Shown here: positions 17,777 to 27,140 of the stretch, in pieces
How positions within the stretch are numbered: the first letter of the stretch is position 1
Layout of the letters: each line of letters begins with the position of its first letter
From: Microvirga zambiensis WSM3693
GTDB taxonomy: Bacteria > Pseudomonadota > Alphaproteobacteria > Rhizobiales > Beijerinckiaceae
Direction of reading: 5' to 3'
Assembly: GCF_016735695.1 (NCBI RefSeq)
Contig: NZ_JAERQD010000016.1
Span: forward strand, 1 to 64,000
DNA: 64,000 nucleotides
Notes under the pieces: generated by a model
What the model saw: the letters and a program-made list of their open reading frames with translations, nothing else
Told to the model about the DNA's origin: nothing
The model's database searches: none
Made by a program: the position numbers and the translations under genes

Positions 17777-18697
17777 TCAATCATGGGCGATCCTGGGATC
17801 GGCCCAGCGATAGAGCAGGTCGACGACGAGGTTCACCAGGATGAAGACCATTGCGAAGAAGAAGATGCAACCCTGGGTCAAAGGCAGGTCGCGGGTCAGG
17901 ATCGAATCCACCATCAGGCGGCCGAGCCCCGGCCAGTTGAAGATCGATTCCGCCACCGCGGCGCCGCCCAGCATATGGCCGAGCCCGAGGCCGAAGAACG
18001 TAATGATCGGCAGCAATGCGTTGCGCAGCCCATGCTTGAACACGATGACCCGCTCCGGCACGCCCTTGGCGCGGGCGGTGGTAATGAAGTCCCGGCCCAG
18101 CGCGTCGATCATGCAGGCCCGCACCATGCGCGTGAAGCCGGCAGCCTGCGCCAGCCCGAGCGTCAGAACAGGCAAAATGTAGTGCTTCCATGAGGTCATG
18201 CCCCCGATGGGCAGCCAGCGTAGATGAACGCCGAAGAAGTACAGGCCCAGAATGCCGGTGACGAAGATCGGGGTGCAGATTCCCGCCAGGGAAAATGCCG
18301 TGATGCCGCGATCGAGAGGCCTGTCCCAGTACATGGCTGAGAGCGATCCGAGCAGGAGGCTGAGGCTCATGGCGAGCAGCATGGACCATCCGGCCAGCTT
18401 GGCGGTGTTGAGAAGGCGTGGCATGACGATCTTCAGCACGGGCTGACGCGAGAAGTTCGACAGCCCGAAATCACCGTGTAGGACCCTCCCCATATAGGTT
18501 GTGTATTGCGTCATAAGCGGCTGATCGAGGCCGTAGGCCTGACGGATGCTCTGCACAAGAGCCTCGGGCGCGCTGTCGCCCGCGATCAGGCGCGCGGGAT
18601 CGCCCGGGATGGCATGGAACAGGCCGAACAGGAAGGTCAGCAGGAGGAGGCCTGCCGCCGCCATAAAGACCAGCCGGGCGAGGATGAGTTTCAGCAT
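17777..18697 (-). CDS. Dipeptide-type ABC permease (DppB-like)
   Basis: A 306-residue permease with the N-terminal FLFGLFHAIPGDPAR motif and YGLDQPLMTQY found in DppB/OppB. Six helices are predicted. The EAA-type coupling loop is DFITTARAKGVPERVIVFKH, and the tail ILVNLVVDLLYRWADPRI is the usual family ending. It pairs with the DppC-like gene downstream and is fed by the binding protein 75 bases upstream. Confidence 0.92.
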   Translation of the reverse strand: MLKLILARLVFMAAAGLLLLTFLFGLFHAIPGDPARLIAGDSAPEALVQSIRQAYGLDQPLMTQYTTYMGRVLHGDFGLSNFSRQPVLKIVMPRLLNTAKLAGWSMLLAMSLSLLLGSLSAMYWDRPLDRGITAFSLAGICTPIFVTGILGLYFFGVHLRWLPIGGMTSWKHYILPVLTLGLAQAAGFTRMVRACMIDALGRDFITTARAKGVPERVIVFKHGLRNALLPIITFFGLGLGHMLGGAAVAESIFNWPGLGRLMVDSILTRDLPLTQGCIFFFAMVFILVNLVVDLLYRWADPRIAHD

Positions 18698-18772
18698 GAG
18701 GACGTCGGGTGCTTCCGATCGCGTGTGGCCTGCAGGGCGGCCGGGCTTTCAAGCCCCGCCGCCTCCAGGCAA

Positions 18773-20416
18773 CTACCGGGATATGCCCTGCTCCTCCTTG
18801 GCGGCCTTGTCGATCCAGGCTTGGGTCGCGTCGTAGGTGCCCGCCGGCAGATACTTCGCACCGTGGACGTAGGTCCGGTACGCCTCCGTGAGATTGACAG
18901 TCGGCAGATAGATGACAGGGGCCTGCTTGAGCAGCTCGGCCATCCACTGACGCACGTACTCGGCCCGCTTCTTAGTATCCGGCTCTGCATGGGCAGCCTC
19001 GGCCAAGCGGTCCGTTTCCGGGTTCGAGAAGAACATCCGGTTGGCGCCCGCAGGTTTCCACGCCTTCGTGTGCGTCATGTACATCATCGGCTCGTCGGGA
19101 TCCGCCGTCGGGATGGTCCAGGCCAGCAGGGCAAGATCGTACTTGGCCTCCTGCGGCCCGAGTGACAGGGACGCGCTGAAGGTGGCGCTCTCGAGTACGG
19201 TCAGCTCGGTCTTGATGCCGAGCTTTTCCAAGAAGGTCTGAACGAGCTGCGCGATCTGGTACTCACCCTTGCCGGCCTTGCGGGTCCAGAGCTTTAGGGA
19301 AAGGGGCTCGCCCTGCGCGTTCTCCAGGACCTTGTCGCCGTTGCGGTCCTCGTAGCCTGCCTGCTTGAGCAGGTCCTTCGCCTTATCCAGGTCGTAAGCG
19401 AAGATCGTGTCCTTGCCCGGCTCGCGCATGTCGGTGAAGCCGAACACGCCCGGCGTTAGGGTCGGAGCCTGTGACAGCGTCGCACCGGTTCCGGCGAAGA
19501 CCGACTTCACGATGCCAGCTTTGTCGATGGCGTAGTTCAAGGCCTGCCGGACGCGGGCGTCGTCCAGGGGCTTCTTCAGGTTGTTGATGACCACGTAGTT
19601 CTGCTGCAGGCTCGGGATCGTCGCAACCTTCAGGGTGTCCTCGCCGGATAGGCGGGGGATGTCGAAGTCGGGAACACCCTGCGCGCGGTCCACGTCGCCG
19701 CTCTCCAGCATGGCCACGCGGGTGGTCACCTCGGGCACGAACAGAATGCGGATGCTGTCGAGATAGGGCTTGCCCTTCTGCCAATACTTGTCGTTGCGCT
19801 TGAAGAGCACATACTCGCCCTTCGCGAATTCAGACATCACGAAGGGGCCTGTGCCGACGATCTTGCTGCCGAGCCCTTCCTCGCCGGTAGCCTTGTAGGC
19901 GGCCGGGCTGAAGATGCACATAGTGCGGTAGGCCAGGTTAGGGATCAGGGCCGCCGAGGGCTTCGAGAGCTTGAAGGACACTTGATATTCGCTGTCCGCC
20001 ACAACTTTCTCGAGTCCCTCGAGCAGGCTGACATAGAGAAACTTCTTGGCGAGTGCCTCATTGAACACGAAGGCCACCGCCTCCGCGTTGAAGGGCGTGC
20101 CATCATGGAACTGGATGCCTTCGTTGAGATGGAACGTGACGGTCTTGAGGTCGTCGGACATCGTCCAGCTCTTGGCGAGAACCGGCTTGATGGTGCGGTC
20201 CGCCGCCATCTCCACCAGATTTTCGCAGGCGTTGAGGTAGACATCCATCCCGCCCGCATCCGTGTTCCGTCCCGGGAACATGGTCTTGTCGAGCTGGCCG
20301 GTCACGACGAGTTCGCCGCCCATCTGCGGTTTGGCATCCTCGCCCCGGACGGACATGGGCAGAAGGGTCGATGCGGCCAGCGTCGCTGCCGTCGCCATCT
20401 TCGCATAGGACTTCAT
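18773..20416 (-). CDS. ABC substrate-binding protein, family 5 (dipeptide/nickel type)
   Basis: A 547-residue exported lipoprotein-like or periplasmic binding protein of the SBP_bac_5 family. The signal peptide is about residues 1-25 (MATAATLAASTLLPMSVRGE). Family landmarks are GGELVVTG, FHLNEGIQFHDGTPFNAEAV, GTGPFVMSEF and VRQALNYAIDKAGIV. It sets the specificity of the importer downstream, but relatives bind peptides, opines, sugars or metals, so the ligand is open. Linkage to a hydroxyacid dehydrogenase and an aldolase points to a hydroxy- or keto-acid compound. It has its own gap of about 95 bases to the gene upstream. Confidence 0.92.
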   Translation of the reverse strand: MKSYAKMATAATLAASTLLPMSVRGEDAKPQMGGELVVTGQLDKTMFPGRNTDAGGMDVYLNACENLVEMAADRTIKPVLAKSWTMSDDLKTVTFHLNEGIQFHDGTPFNAEAVAFVFNEALAKKFLYVSLLEGLEKVVADSEYQVSFKLSKPSAALIPNLAYRTMCIFSPAAYKATGEEGLGSKIVGTGPFVMSEFAKGEYVLFKRNDKYWQKGKPYLDSIRILFVPEVTTRVAMLESGDVDRAQGVPDFDIPRLSGEDTLKVATIPSLQQNYVVINNLKKPLDDARVRQALNYAIDKAGIVKSVFAGTGATLSQAPTLTPGVFGFTDMREPGKDTIFAYDLDKAKDLLKQAGYEDRNGDKVLENAQGEPLSLKLWTRKAGKGEYQIAQLVQTFLEKLGIKTELTVLESATFSASLSLGPQEAKYDLALLAWTIPTADPDEPMMYMTHTKAWKPAGANRMFFSNPETDRLAEAAHAEPDTKKRAEYVRQWMAELLKQAPVIYLPTVNLTEAYRTYVHGAKYLPAGTYDATQAWIDKAAKEEQGISR

Positions 20417-20512
20417 GTTTGGGGCTCCTCTGGTTTTCTTCGTCGTTCCGCTGGTTCAGCTTCGGGGCGGTGGAAGATCCTCTGAAATCGTCCACCGCCC
20501 CAGGGTTTTACT

Positions 20513-21571
20513 TCAGTACATGCGCGCCTTGTCGAGCACGTTGATCATCTGTTCGGTCTCGCCGCGGACGTAGTGATTCAGGTTCCGGATGAAGATGTCC
20601 GTGATCTTGCCGTTCTCGCTCGGCGCCGTGCTGGCCGAATGCGGGCTGATGATCACATTCGGCATGGACCAGAGCGGCGAACCCGGTGGCAACGGCTCCG
20701 TTGCGGCGACATCTAGGCCTGCCAATCCGATATGGCCGCTGCCGAGCGCTTCGATCATGGCCGGCTCGTCGACCACCTGACCCCGAGCGATGTTGACGAA
20801 CACGACGCCGCGCTTGGTGGCCGCCCAAATCTCCCCATCGATCATCCGCTCGGTTTGCGGCGTATGGGGCGTTGCCAGCACGATGTAGTCCGCATCCTTC
20901 ACGGCACTCTTCAGGTCCGCCTGCCCATAAACCTCGTCGGCGAACAGCTCGGTGCGCCGCTCAGGGGAGGGGCGGTTGACGACGGCGTTGACCCGCATGT
21001 TGAAGGCGCGCGCCAAGCAGGCGACGCGTGCACCGACCTGACCCGCCCCGATGATCGTCAGCGATTTCCCCGACAATTCGCCGCAGCAGTAGCGTTCCCA
21101 GCGGTGGGCCTGCTGGTCGCGCTGGAGGCGCGGCAGGTCCTTCACATGGGCCAGCATGATGAAGAGCGCAAACTCCGCGAGAGCATCGGCATGGACGCCA
21201 CGAGCGGTCGTGACGATCACGTCGCTGTCGGCCAGCCCCATATTGGCCACGGCCTGCCCGACGCCGGAACTTGTGGTCTGCACCCATTTGACCTGAGGTG
21301 CGAGCGCAAGGCCCCGCGCCCCCTCCGGCCCGGAGGGAAAATCCCAAAGGATCGTGGCCCGGGCCAGGGCATCGCGCCAGCGGCGGTCCTGCGCCGGCGT
21401 GCGGGCGAATCCGTCCCGGCCTTTGTGGTCAGCGATGTAGCGGGTCTGAGGGAGGAGATCGGGCTGATAGAGAATCTCTACACCCTCGGGAGCTGCCTCG
21501 CGGATGCGCTCAACATATTCATATTCTAGGGGCGACGTGATGAAGGCGACGTAGGGCGATGGAGACGTCAT
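20513..21571 (-). CDS. D-2-hydroxyacid dehydrogenase
   Basis: NAD(P)-dependent interconversion of a 2-hydroxyacid and a 2-ketoacid. The nucleotide fold has IIGAGQVGARVACLARAFNM (GxGxxG). The catalytic Arg is in NIARGQVVDE, the Glu in LDVAATEPLP and the His in IISPHSAST. At 352 residues it is slightly long, with an extended N-terminal substrate domain (YVAFITSPLEYEYVERIR). ATG at 21571 (MTSPSPYVAF) is the best start by alignment to the fold; an in-frame ATG at 21631 is an alternative and has AGG at a fitting distance. First structural gene of the operon, 158 bases after the LysR gene. Confidence 0.9.
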   Translation of the reverse strand: MTSPSPYVAFITSPLEYEYVERIREAAPEGVEILYQPDLLPQTRYIADHKGRDGFARTPAQDRRWRDALARATILWDFPSGPEGARGLALAPQVKWVQTTSSGVGQAVANMGLADSDVIVTTARGVHADALAEFALFIMLAHVKDLPRLQRDQQAHRWERYCCGELSGKSLTIIGAGQVGARVACLARAFNMRVNAVVNRPSPERRTELFADEVYGQADLKSAVKDADYIVLATPHTPQTERMIDGEIWAATKRGVVFVNIARGQVVDEPAMIEALGSGHIGLAGLDVAATEPLPPGSPLWSMPNVIISPHSASTAPSENGKITDIFIRNLNHYVRGETEQMINVLDKARMY

Positions 21572-21729
21572 GAAGGGCGTGGGCCTGATGCAAGAGACCG
21601 TCAAGCACACGGTCGGATCCTCCCGGCTCATGCAGCTTGACCTAAGGGCAAGAGCTAACATGAGGTGTATTCACAACACAAGGGAGCCAGTGCCTAGACC
21701 TTAAGCAGCATGCGCGGGGATAGAAGGCA

Positions 21730-22623
21730 TCAAAACGGCTCGTTACGAAGCTGCTGATGCAACCACCGACGAAAGCCTACGACTCGCGGATCGTGCTGCT
21801 GGTCCGGACTGCATATAAGGAAGTATCCCTTCTCACGGCGGAGGGTATGCGATGATGCCACGACGAGTCTGCCGTCAGCCAACTCTTCGCGAATGAGAAA
21901 CCGCGGCAGCAAGGCGTATCCGATCCCCACGACGGCGGCCTCAATCACCAGAAAGAAGTGCTCAAAGCCAAGGCCGGCGGCCTGACGAGGCGCCAGATGG
22001 AGACTTTCGAACCATTCTCCCCAAGCTTCAAGGCGCGTTGTATGGCGGATCAACTGATCTGCGCGCACTTGCGACGGGTCGATTTCGCCATTTTTCAGAA
22101 GAGCAGGAGAGCAGACCACGATGAGCTCTTCTTCTAGGATCCTGTAAGATTTAGTCCGTGGCCAATCCCCTTTTCCGTATCGAATGCCAACATCGACGTT
22201 GCCGTCATCGAAGTTGATAGGACCTTCTCCAACAACGACATCTAGCTGCAAATCAGGGTATTCTTTTTTGAACTCGGGCAAACGCGGGATCAGAAGTCTC
22301 AGTCCGAAGGTCGGCAACACGTCAATACGAAGAGTCCGGGCCTGCTCATCGTGCCTCACGCGATCCAATACTTTTTTGATTCGCTCAAAAGAATAATTGA
22401 GCTCGCCAAAAACAACCTCGCCCAGCGGCGTCAACAGCAGGCTCGGCTTCGATTTGGCCAGGAGGGGGAAGCCGAGTTCCGCCTGAAGCGCGCGGATGGA
22501 TCGACTTACGGCCCCCTGGGTGACCTCGAGTTCTGCGGCAGCACGCGTCATGCTTTTGAGGCGGGCTGCAGCTTCGAAGCTACGTAGTCCCGTAAGGGAC
22601 GGAAGACGGCTCAGACGCTCCAT
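21730..22623 (-). CDS. LysR-family regulator (GcvA-like)
   Basis: A 297-residue transcription factor. The winged helix-turn-helix is at residues 8-65 (LTGLRSFEAAARLKSMTRAA, then QGAVSRSIRALQAELG). The effector domain starts near residue 95 (LRIDVLPTFGLRLLIPRLPE) and resembles GcvA-type sensors (VDVGIRYGKGDWP, then GFEHFFLVIEAAVVGIGYAL). It lies on the same strand as, and directly upstream of, the dehydrogenase-importer-aldolase operon, and probably activates it in response to the imported compound. The base composition around its start is AT-rich, unlike the coding neighbours. Confidence 0.92.
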   Translation of the reverse strand: MERLSRLPSLTGLRSFEAAARLKSMTRAAAELEVTQGAVSRSIRALQAELGFPLLAKSKPSLLLTPLGEVVFGELNYSFERIKKVLDRVRHDEQARTLRIDVLPTFGLRLLIPRLPEFKKEYPDLQLDVVVGEGPINFDDGNVDVGIRYGKGDWPRTKSYRILEEELIVVCSPALLKNGEIDPSQVRADQLIRHTTRLEAWGEWFESLHLAPRQAAGLGFEHFFLVIEAAVVGIGYALLPRFLIREELADGRLVVASSHTLRREKGYFLICSPDQQHDPRVVGFRRWLHQQLRNEPF

Positions 22624-22988
22624 GACTTACCGCTATGCAAAATGAGAAAATCTCATGTTATATGAAAATAAATCTTGGAGCTACCCCAATGGAGCTTCGA
22701 CAATCGGTATGCCCCCGCAACGTCTGGGACGGAGTGGGCGAAACCCGTCACCACCTGACCTCCACTGATCTGAGCCGATCAAGGTTGCTGTTCCCTGACG
22801 TCGTACAAGACATGAACAGGCCATCGCACCCTTTCCAGTCGTCCATGGTTACGGTGCAGAAGCCGATGCGCTCAGGCCGAGCCGCCGTGGTCGTCTCATG
22901 GCAGATCTGGGACCAAAGGCCCTGGTCAGGTTAGAGGCTTGAAGCAGACATCCAGAAGGGCTGAGGATCTCCCCTGCGTTTGTCTACA
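22624..22988. other. Gene-free stretch
   Basis: The first 60 bases next to the LysR start are AT-rich (aaaatctcatgttatatg) and likely carry its promoter. The rest shows no recognisable gene on either strand and borders the integrase relic. Confidence 0.5.
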
Positions 22989-23705
22989 TCAAGGTCTCGC
23001 GATTTCCTCGATCCACCCGCCAAACAGGTCAGCAACTTCCAGGCTGCTGGCAAGATTGTAATTCTCGTCGACGAGTTCCTTGTCCTGGTGCTGTAACAAG
23101 CCGCTCGCCAGGTGCGGCTCGGATCCGGCTCGATACCGCGCGGTGAAGGCCCCGCTCCGCCGGAAGTCGTGTGGGCTGAGAGCCCGTCCGATTACGGACC
23201 GGGGGTCTCCATAATCCTTCGTTCGACACTGCCATAGCTGAGTGCCTCGTCATACTGTCCGACCCAAAAGTGGACCAGTAAGCAACCTGCTTTGTTCATC
23301 CCCGATCATGAACTCGTCGGTGTGCCGCATCAGCCGTGGTCTTGCCCAGGTGAGATACAGGCCGATTGCGGGATTGAGACGATATCGGATGAGGCGGAGA
23401 TCAGCCCGTCCATTCTTGACCTCTGCGCCCGGCAACGTGATACCCCAGCGATCCTGCTCGCGCACAAAGCTGCGGCCGAGTTCGAGCGCCGAGAGTTTCT
23501 TCAGCCGGATGGGGCAGTAAGCCAGCATGGCGACCATGAGGCCATCGCGGATTTGACCTGCCCGCCAGATCGGCCGACGCCTGCGAGCCACCGGGGCTTT
23601 CCTGACCAGCGTGAGGCCTGCCCGGATCAGAACCTCGGAGAGGACGACGCAGTCAAACCGCTCCAGCGGGTAGTCGAACGAAGCGGCTTCCTTATCGCCG
23701 CGCAA
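22989..23705 (-). pseudogene. Tyrosine recombinase/integrase, frameshifted and 5'-truncated
   Basis: Two adjacent minus-strand frames make one integrase. Frame one (23705 to 23250) reads RDGLMVAMLAYCPIRLKKLS, with the box I Arg, then LGRSFVREQDRWGITLPG, and stops at 23250. Frame two (23243 to 22989) continues with TQLWQCRTKDYG, SPHDFRRSGAF (HxxR), LLQHQD (His) and ENYNLA (nucleophile Tyr). All catalytic positions are present but split by a frameshift near 23245. The N-terminal core-binding part is also missing: its first residues coincide with the junction to the ABC ATPase fragment at about 23684. It is dead unless the frameshift is a sequencing error. Confidence 0.85.
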
Positions 23706-24391
23706 TTCAGATGATCATTCAGGATCCGTTTGGCTCGCTCAACCCGCGCCAGCGCGTTGGTGACATCATCGCGGACCCGATCAAAGTGCTTCGACTCGGC
23801 GCCCGCAGGGAGACTTCGGACCGGGTCGGAGAATTGCTCGATCGCGTGGGCCTGCCTTCGAGCGCCGCCCTGCGCTACCCGCATGAGTTCTCGGGAGGGC
23901 AGCGTCAGCGTATCGGAATCGCACGGGCGCTGGCCTCCGATCCGAAGCTGGTCATTTGTGATGAACCGGTTTCTGCTCTCGACGTCTCAATTCAAGCGCA
24001 GGTGCTGAACCTTCTCGCGGACCTGCGGGACGATCTTCACGTATCCTATCTGTTCATCAGTCACGACCTGGCAGCCGTCGAATTCCTGGCCGACCGAGTT
24101 GCAGTGATGTATTTCGGAAGGATCGTTGAAGTCGGTACCCGAGCATCGTTATTTGCACGCCCGCGCCATCCCTATACGCGTGCTCTCCTTTCAGCTGTGC
24201 CGAACATCCGGAAGCGCAAGGGCCAGATCGAGCCTCCGGTTCCGGGAGAGGTTCCGGGTGCCTATGCGCCGTTGCAGGGCTGTCCGTTCCAATCGCGCTG
24301 CCGACAAGGTAACGAGCGCTGCCGCGCTGAAACTCCCTCGTTGGCCCCTTTGGAACAGGGCCACCAAGTCGCCTGCTTCAATCCAGATTGA
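23684..24391 (+). pseudogene. Oligopeptide-type ABC ATPase, 5'-truncated (no Walker A)
   Basis: This is the C-terminal two thirds of a DppF-like ATPase. It opens at [20 protein letters not shown] (the Q-loop), then has the signature [15 protein letters not shown], Walker B LVICDEP, the switch His FISHDLAAV and the Cys-rich tail [15 protein letters not shown]. The Walker A half is absent because the integrase relic starts there on the other strand. An ATG at 23711 could start a 226-residue product but it could not bind ATP normally. No matching permease lies beside it, so the rest of its operon has been lost. Confidence 0.88.
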
Positions 24392-24460
24392 AGAAGCGCC
24401 AATGGCGCGACGATCCTGAACCGCAGGATCCAGGAAAGCCCGCGTGAGAGAGACAAGGTT

Positions 24461-24697
24461 TTGGGATATCGCAATTACCTTTGGGCCGAGCGTGTATATT
24501 TCCGCGGCGATGAAATGCCGGGCTACAAGCCGTTCATGGGCTACGATCCAGTCAACGATGTCGCGCTGATCATTTGGACCAGCCTGACCGTGTTACTGGA
24601 TGGCCGGCCCACTGCGAGCACCCTCGTGCTCAACTGCTTGACTGGATTTATGCGGCATCGCCGCTTCAGCTCGGTGGCGATCGGGCATGTCGAATGA
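24461..24697 (+). pseudogene. Serine hydrolase (beta-lactamase-like), C-terminal scrap
   Basis: The frame reads FRGDEMPGYKPFMGYDPVND followed by VALIIWTSLTVLLDGRPTAS. This matches the end of serine beta-lactamase-like hydrolases and D-Ala-D-Ala carboxypeptidases, where an HGGE/G-x-x-P-G motif and a V-x-W-T-N strand precede the last helix. The upstream part loses sense within 30 bases and the SxxK and YxN motifs are absent. Its 3' half overlaps the end of the DUF1684 gene on the other strand. Confidence 0.5.
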
Positions 24698-25513
24698 CGG
24701 AAGCTTCTCTCCTGCCTCGATCCGCTGCGGCAGCCTGTTCTGGGCCGGCGGGAGGGGACAGGTCGCGAAGGACGTGAAGGCGCAGGGCGGGTTGATTGCC
24801 TTGTTGAAGTCCAGGACGATGCGAGAGCCTTGAACCTCCCCGACCAGAAACCGGCCCGCACCGTAGGTTTGAGAGCCGGATGTGCCATCACGCAGCACGA
24901 ACATCGGCGCCTCCTTCGTACCGTGCGTCGGCCAGAGCTCGTACCGGACGTTGTCGCGCGAAAAGATGGCCTTGTGAGTCACGAGAATCGTGCCCGATGT
25001 TCCAATGACGCTGTCGATCTCGAACGGACGAGGCTGTGCAAGCTGAACCCAGTCGGCGACGATGCGCCAGGACACGTCGACCGGAAACCGAGGAATATCT
25101 GAAAAGCTCCGTCGATTCAGGCTTTCGCTGTCCCGTATGCGCAAGGCCCTGCGGCCATCGCGTTCAATCAGATGAAACGAGACGTTGCCGAAAGCCACCA
25201 ACGTCGGTGCGACCGGATCAACGTGCAGTTGGGCTTCCACAATCGTTCGGCCGTCGACCGTCCCATTCGCAGATGGGTCAAGCTGCACATGAACAATCCC
25301 ATCGTCGCCATGAGCGATCGTACCTGCGAAGGCCGGAATATTGGCAATGACGATATCGTTGTCAGGGGCGGAGCCGAAGCGCGATATCCCAGGGCGGACC
25401 CATTCGAGCCCGCTGACGCTCAGCCAGCCGTCCGGGTTAGTCAGGGTGGCTATTCTGCCGGCGTGCCAATCCTCAAGCGCCAATATGTACTGAGCTGTCG
25501 AGGATATGGTCAT
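24593..25513 (-). CDS. DUF1684 family protein
   Basis: A 306-residue cytoplasmic protein of unknown function. Family features include WHAGRIATLTNPDGWLSVSG, GLEWVRPGISRFGS, the RIRDSES turn, TYGAGRFLVGEV, LDFNKAINPPCAF and CPLPPAQNRLPQRIEAGEK. In most relatives the protein ends shortly after the AGEK motif; here about 35 more residues follow, reading through the serine-hydrolase scrap, so the true stop may have been lost. The start (ATG after AGGATACCCTC) lies inside the end of the ABC ATPase gene, a 41-base overlap, so it is the last gene of that importer operon. Its role there is unknown. Confidence 0.85.
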   Translation of the reverse strand: MTISSTAQYILALEDWHAGRIATLTNPDGWLSVSGLEWVRPGISRFGSAPDNDIVIANIPAFAGTIAHGDDGIVHVQLDPSANGTVDGRTIVEAQLHVDPVAPTLVAFGNVSFHLIERDGRRALRIRDSESLNRRSFSDIPRFPVDVSWRIVADWVQLAQPRPFEIDSVIGTSGTILVTHKAIFSRDNVRYELWPTHGTKEAPMFVLRDGTSGSQTYGAGRFLVGEVQGSRIVLDFNKAINPPCAFTSFATCPLPPAQNRLPQRIEAGEKLPSFDMPDRHRAEAAMPHKSSQAVEHEGARSGPAIQ

Positions 25514-27137
25514 GAGGGTATCCTTTCGCCTTTGAGGCTATGCTGGAAAGCGGGATGCGTGGCAGCGCGGCGAGAAGTTCTCGGGTGTAGGCATCACGTG
25601 GACGCGCAAAAACCTCGCCGACGGGACCCTCCTCGACGATCCTGCCGGCATGCATCACCATCACGCGATCGCTGACATGATGCACGACGCCGAGGTCGTG
25701 CGAGATGAACAGGATGGTGAGGCCGAACTGGCGCTTCAGATCCTCGAGAAGATCGAGAACCTGGGCTTGCGTCGAAACGTCGAGGGCCGAGACGGGCTCG
25801 TCGCAGATCAGGATGTCCGGCTTCATCGCCAAGGCGCGGGCGATGGCGACGCGCTGCCTCTGGCCGCCGGACAATTGCCGTGGTCGCCGCAGGAGATGGG
25901 AATCGCTCAGTCCCACGGACCGAATGAGTTCGGTTGCGCGCCTTGTCCATTCCCGTTTTGGCAGGCCGATGATTTCCAGCGCCTCGGCAAGGATGTCGAT
26001 GACCCTGTAGCGTGGATCGAACGAACCCAGAGGATCCTGCGAGACGAGCTGGAGCCGCGGTCGATGTGGGCGCCTCTGCTTCTCGGACAGATGCGACCAG
26101 GGACCACCATCGAGGAGCACCTCGCCCTGGTCCGGCTGCTGCAGCGCCAGAAGCAGGCGGGCGAGCGTTGTCTTGCCGCTGCCGGAGGCGCCGACGAGGC
26201 CGAGGGTTTCCCCCGCAACAAGCCTGACGTCCACCTTGTCGACGACCAGCCGCTCGCCTAGCGATTTTGTGACAGATCTCGCCTCGACGGCTGTTCCACC
26301 ATCCTGAAGCGGCCGGGCGGCAGGCACATCGGGCGTCCCTGAGCCGAACGTGAGCCGCTGCCCTTTTGTCTCGACGGAGGGAATTGCCGCCAGCAGGGCG
26401 CGGGTATAGGCCGCCTGCGGACGTGAAAGCACCTGACTTGGCGGGCCGGCCTCCACCACGGCTCCATCCTTCAGAACGACGATGTGGTCGGCAAGGGATG
26501 CCACCACGGCGAGATCGTGCGAGATGAGAATGATGCCTGTCCCCTTCGCCTTCATCTCGCGCAGGAGTGCAAGGATCTGTGCCTGCACGATCACGTCGAG
26601 CGCCGTCGTCGGCTCATCGGCAATCAAGAGGGCCGGATTGGCGGCAATCGCCGAGGCAATCAGGGCGCGCTGACGCAGGCCGCCCGAAAGCTGGTGAGCG
26701 AATTGGCCGATCCGCTCTTCCGGATTCGGGATGCCGACCGAGGTGAGCAAGTCGAGAACCTTCCTCCTGACGTCCTGGCGCGGCATGTCGGCATGCTCGG
26801 TCAAGGCCTCGGCGATTTCAGATCCGATCGTCTTGAGCGGATCGAGGGAGACGAGGGCATCCTGCAGAACGAATCCGATGTGGCGGCCACGGATGCCGCG
26901 CCATTGCCCTGGCGAGAGATGCAGCAGATCCTTTCCATCGAGGTGGAGGCGTTGTGCCGAGACGGCGGCATTGTCCCCGGCGAGGCCTACGAGCGCGCGG
27001 GCCGTGACGGACTTGCCTGATCCGGATTCGCCGACGATCGCCACGCATTGGCCGGCCTCGACGGAGAAACTCAGTCCTTGGACTGCAGCCGTGCCGGGAA
27101 AGGTGACGTTCAGGTTTTCGACGCTCAGGAGAGACAT
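25473..27137 (-). CDS. Fused double ATPase of an oligopeptide-type ABC importer (DppD-DppF)
   Basis: A 554-residue protein carrying both ATPases in one chain. Half one: Walker [10 protein letters not shown], signature [15 protein letters not shown], Walker B LLIADEP, switch FISH-type LISHDLAVV. Half two starts near residue 285: Walker [10 protein letters not shown], signature [15 protein letters not shown], Walker B ILICDEP, switch [10 protein letters not shown]. Both halves look complete. A short linker of about 25 residues joins them. It starts three bases after the permease stop and overlaps the DUF1684 start. Confidence 0.93.
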   Translation of the reverse strand: MSLLSVENLNVTFPGTAAVQGLSFSVEAGQCVAIVGESGSGKSVTARALVGLAGDNAAVSAQRLHLDGKDLLHLSPGQWRGIRGRHIGFVLQDALVSLDPLKTIGSEIAEALTEHADMPRQDVRRKVLDLLTSVGIPNPEERIGQFAHQLSGGLRQRALIASAIAANPALLIADEPTTALDVIVQAQILALLREMKAKGTGIILISHDLAVVASLADHIVVLKDGAVVEAGPPSQVLSRPQAAYTRALLAAIPSVETKGQRLTFGSGTPDVPAARPLQDGGTAVEARSVTKSLGERLVVDKVDVRLVAGETLGLVGASGSGKTTLARLLLALQQPDQGEVLLDGGPWSHLSEKQRRPHRPRLQLVSQDPLGSFDPRYRVIDILAEALEIIGLPKREWTRRATELIRSVGLSDSHLLRRPRQLSGGQRQRVAIARALAMKPDILICDEPVSALDVSTQAQVLDLLEDLKRQFGLTILFISHDLGVVHHVSDRVMVMHAGRIVEEGPVGEVFARPRDAYTRELLAALPRIPLSSIASKAKGYPHDHILDSSVHIGA

Positions 27138-27140
27138 GGT

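Noticed and set aside
22635-22934. A 99-residue frame upstream of the LysR gene
   Set aside because: Its first part is AT-rich promoter-like sequence and the rest lacks coding sense.
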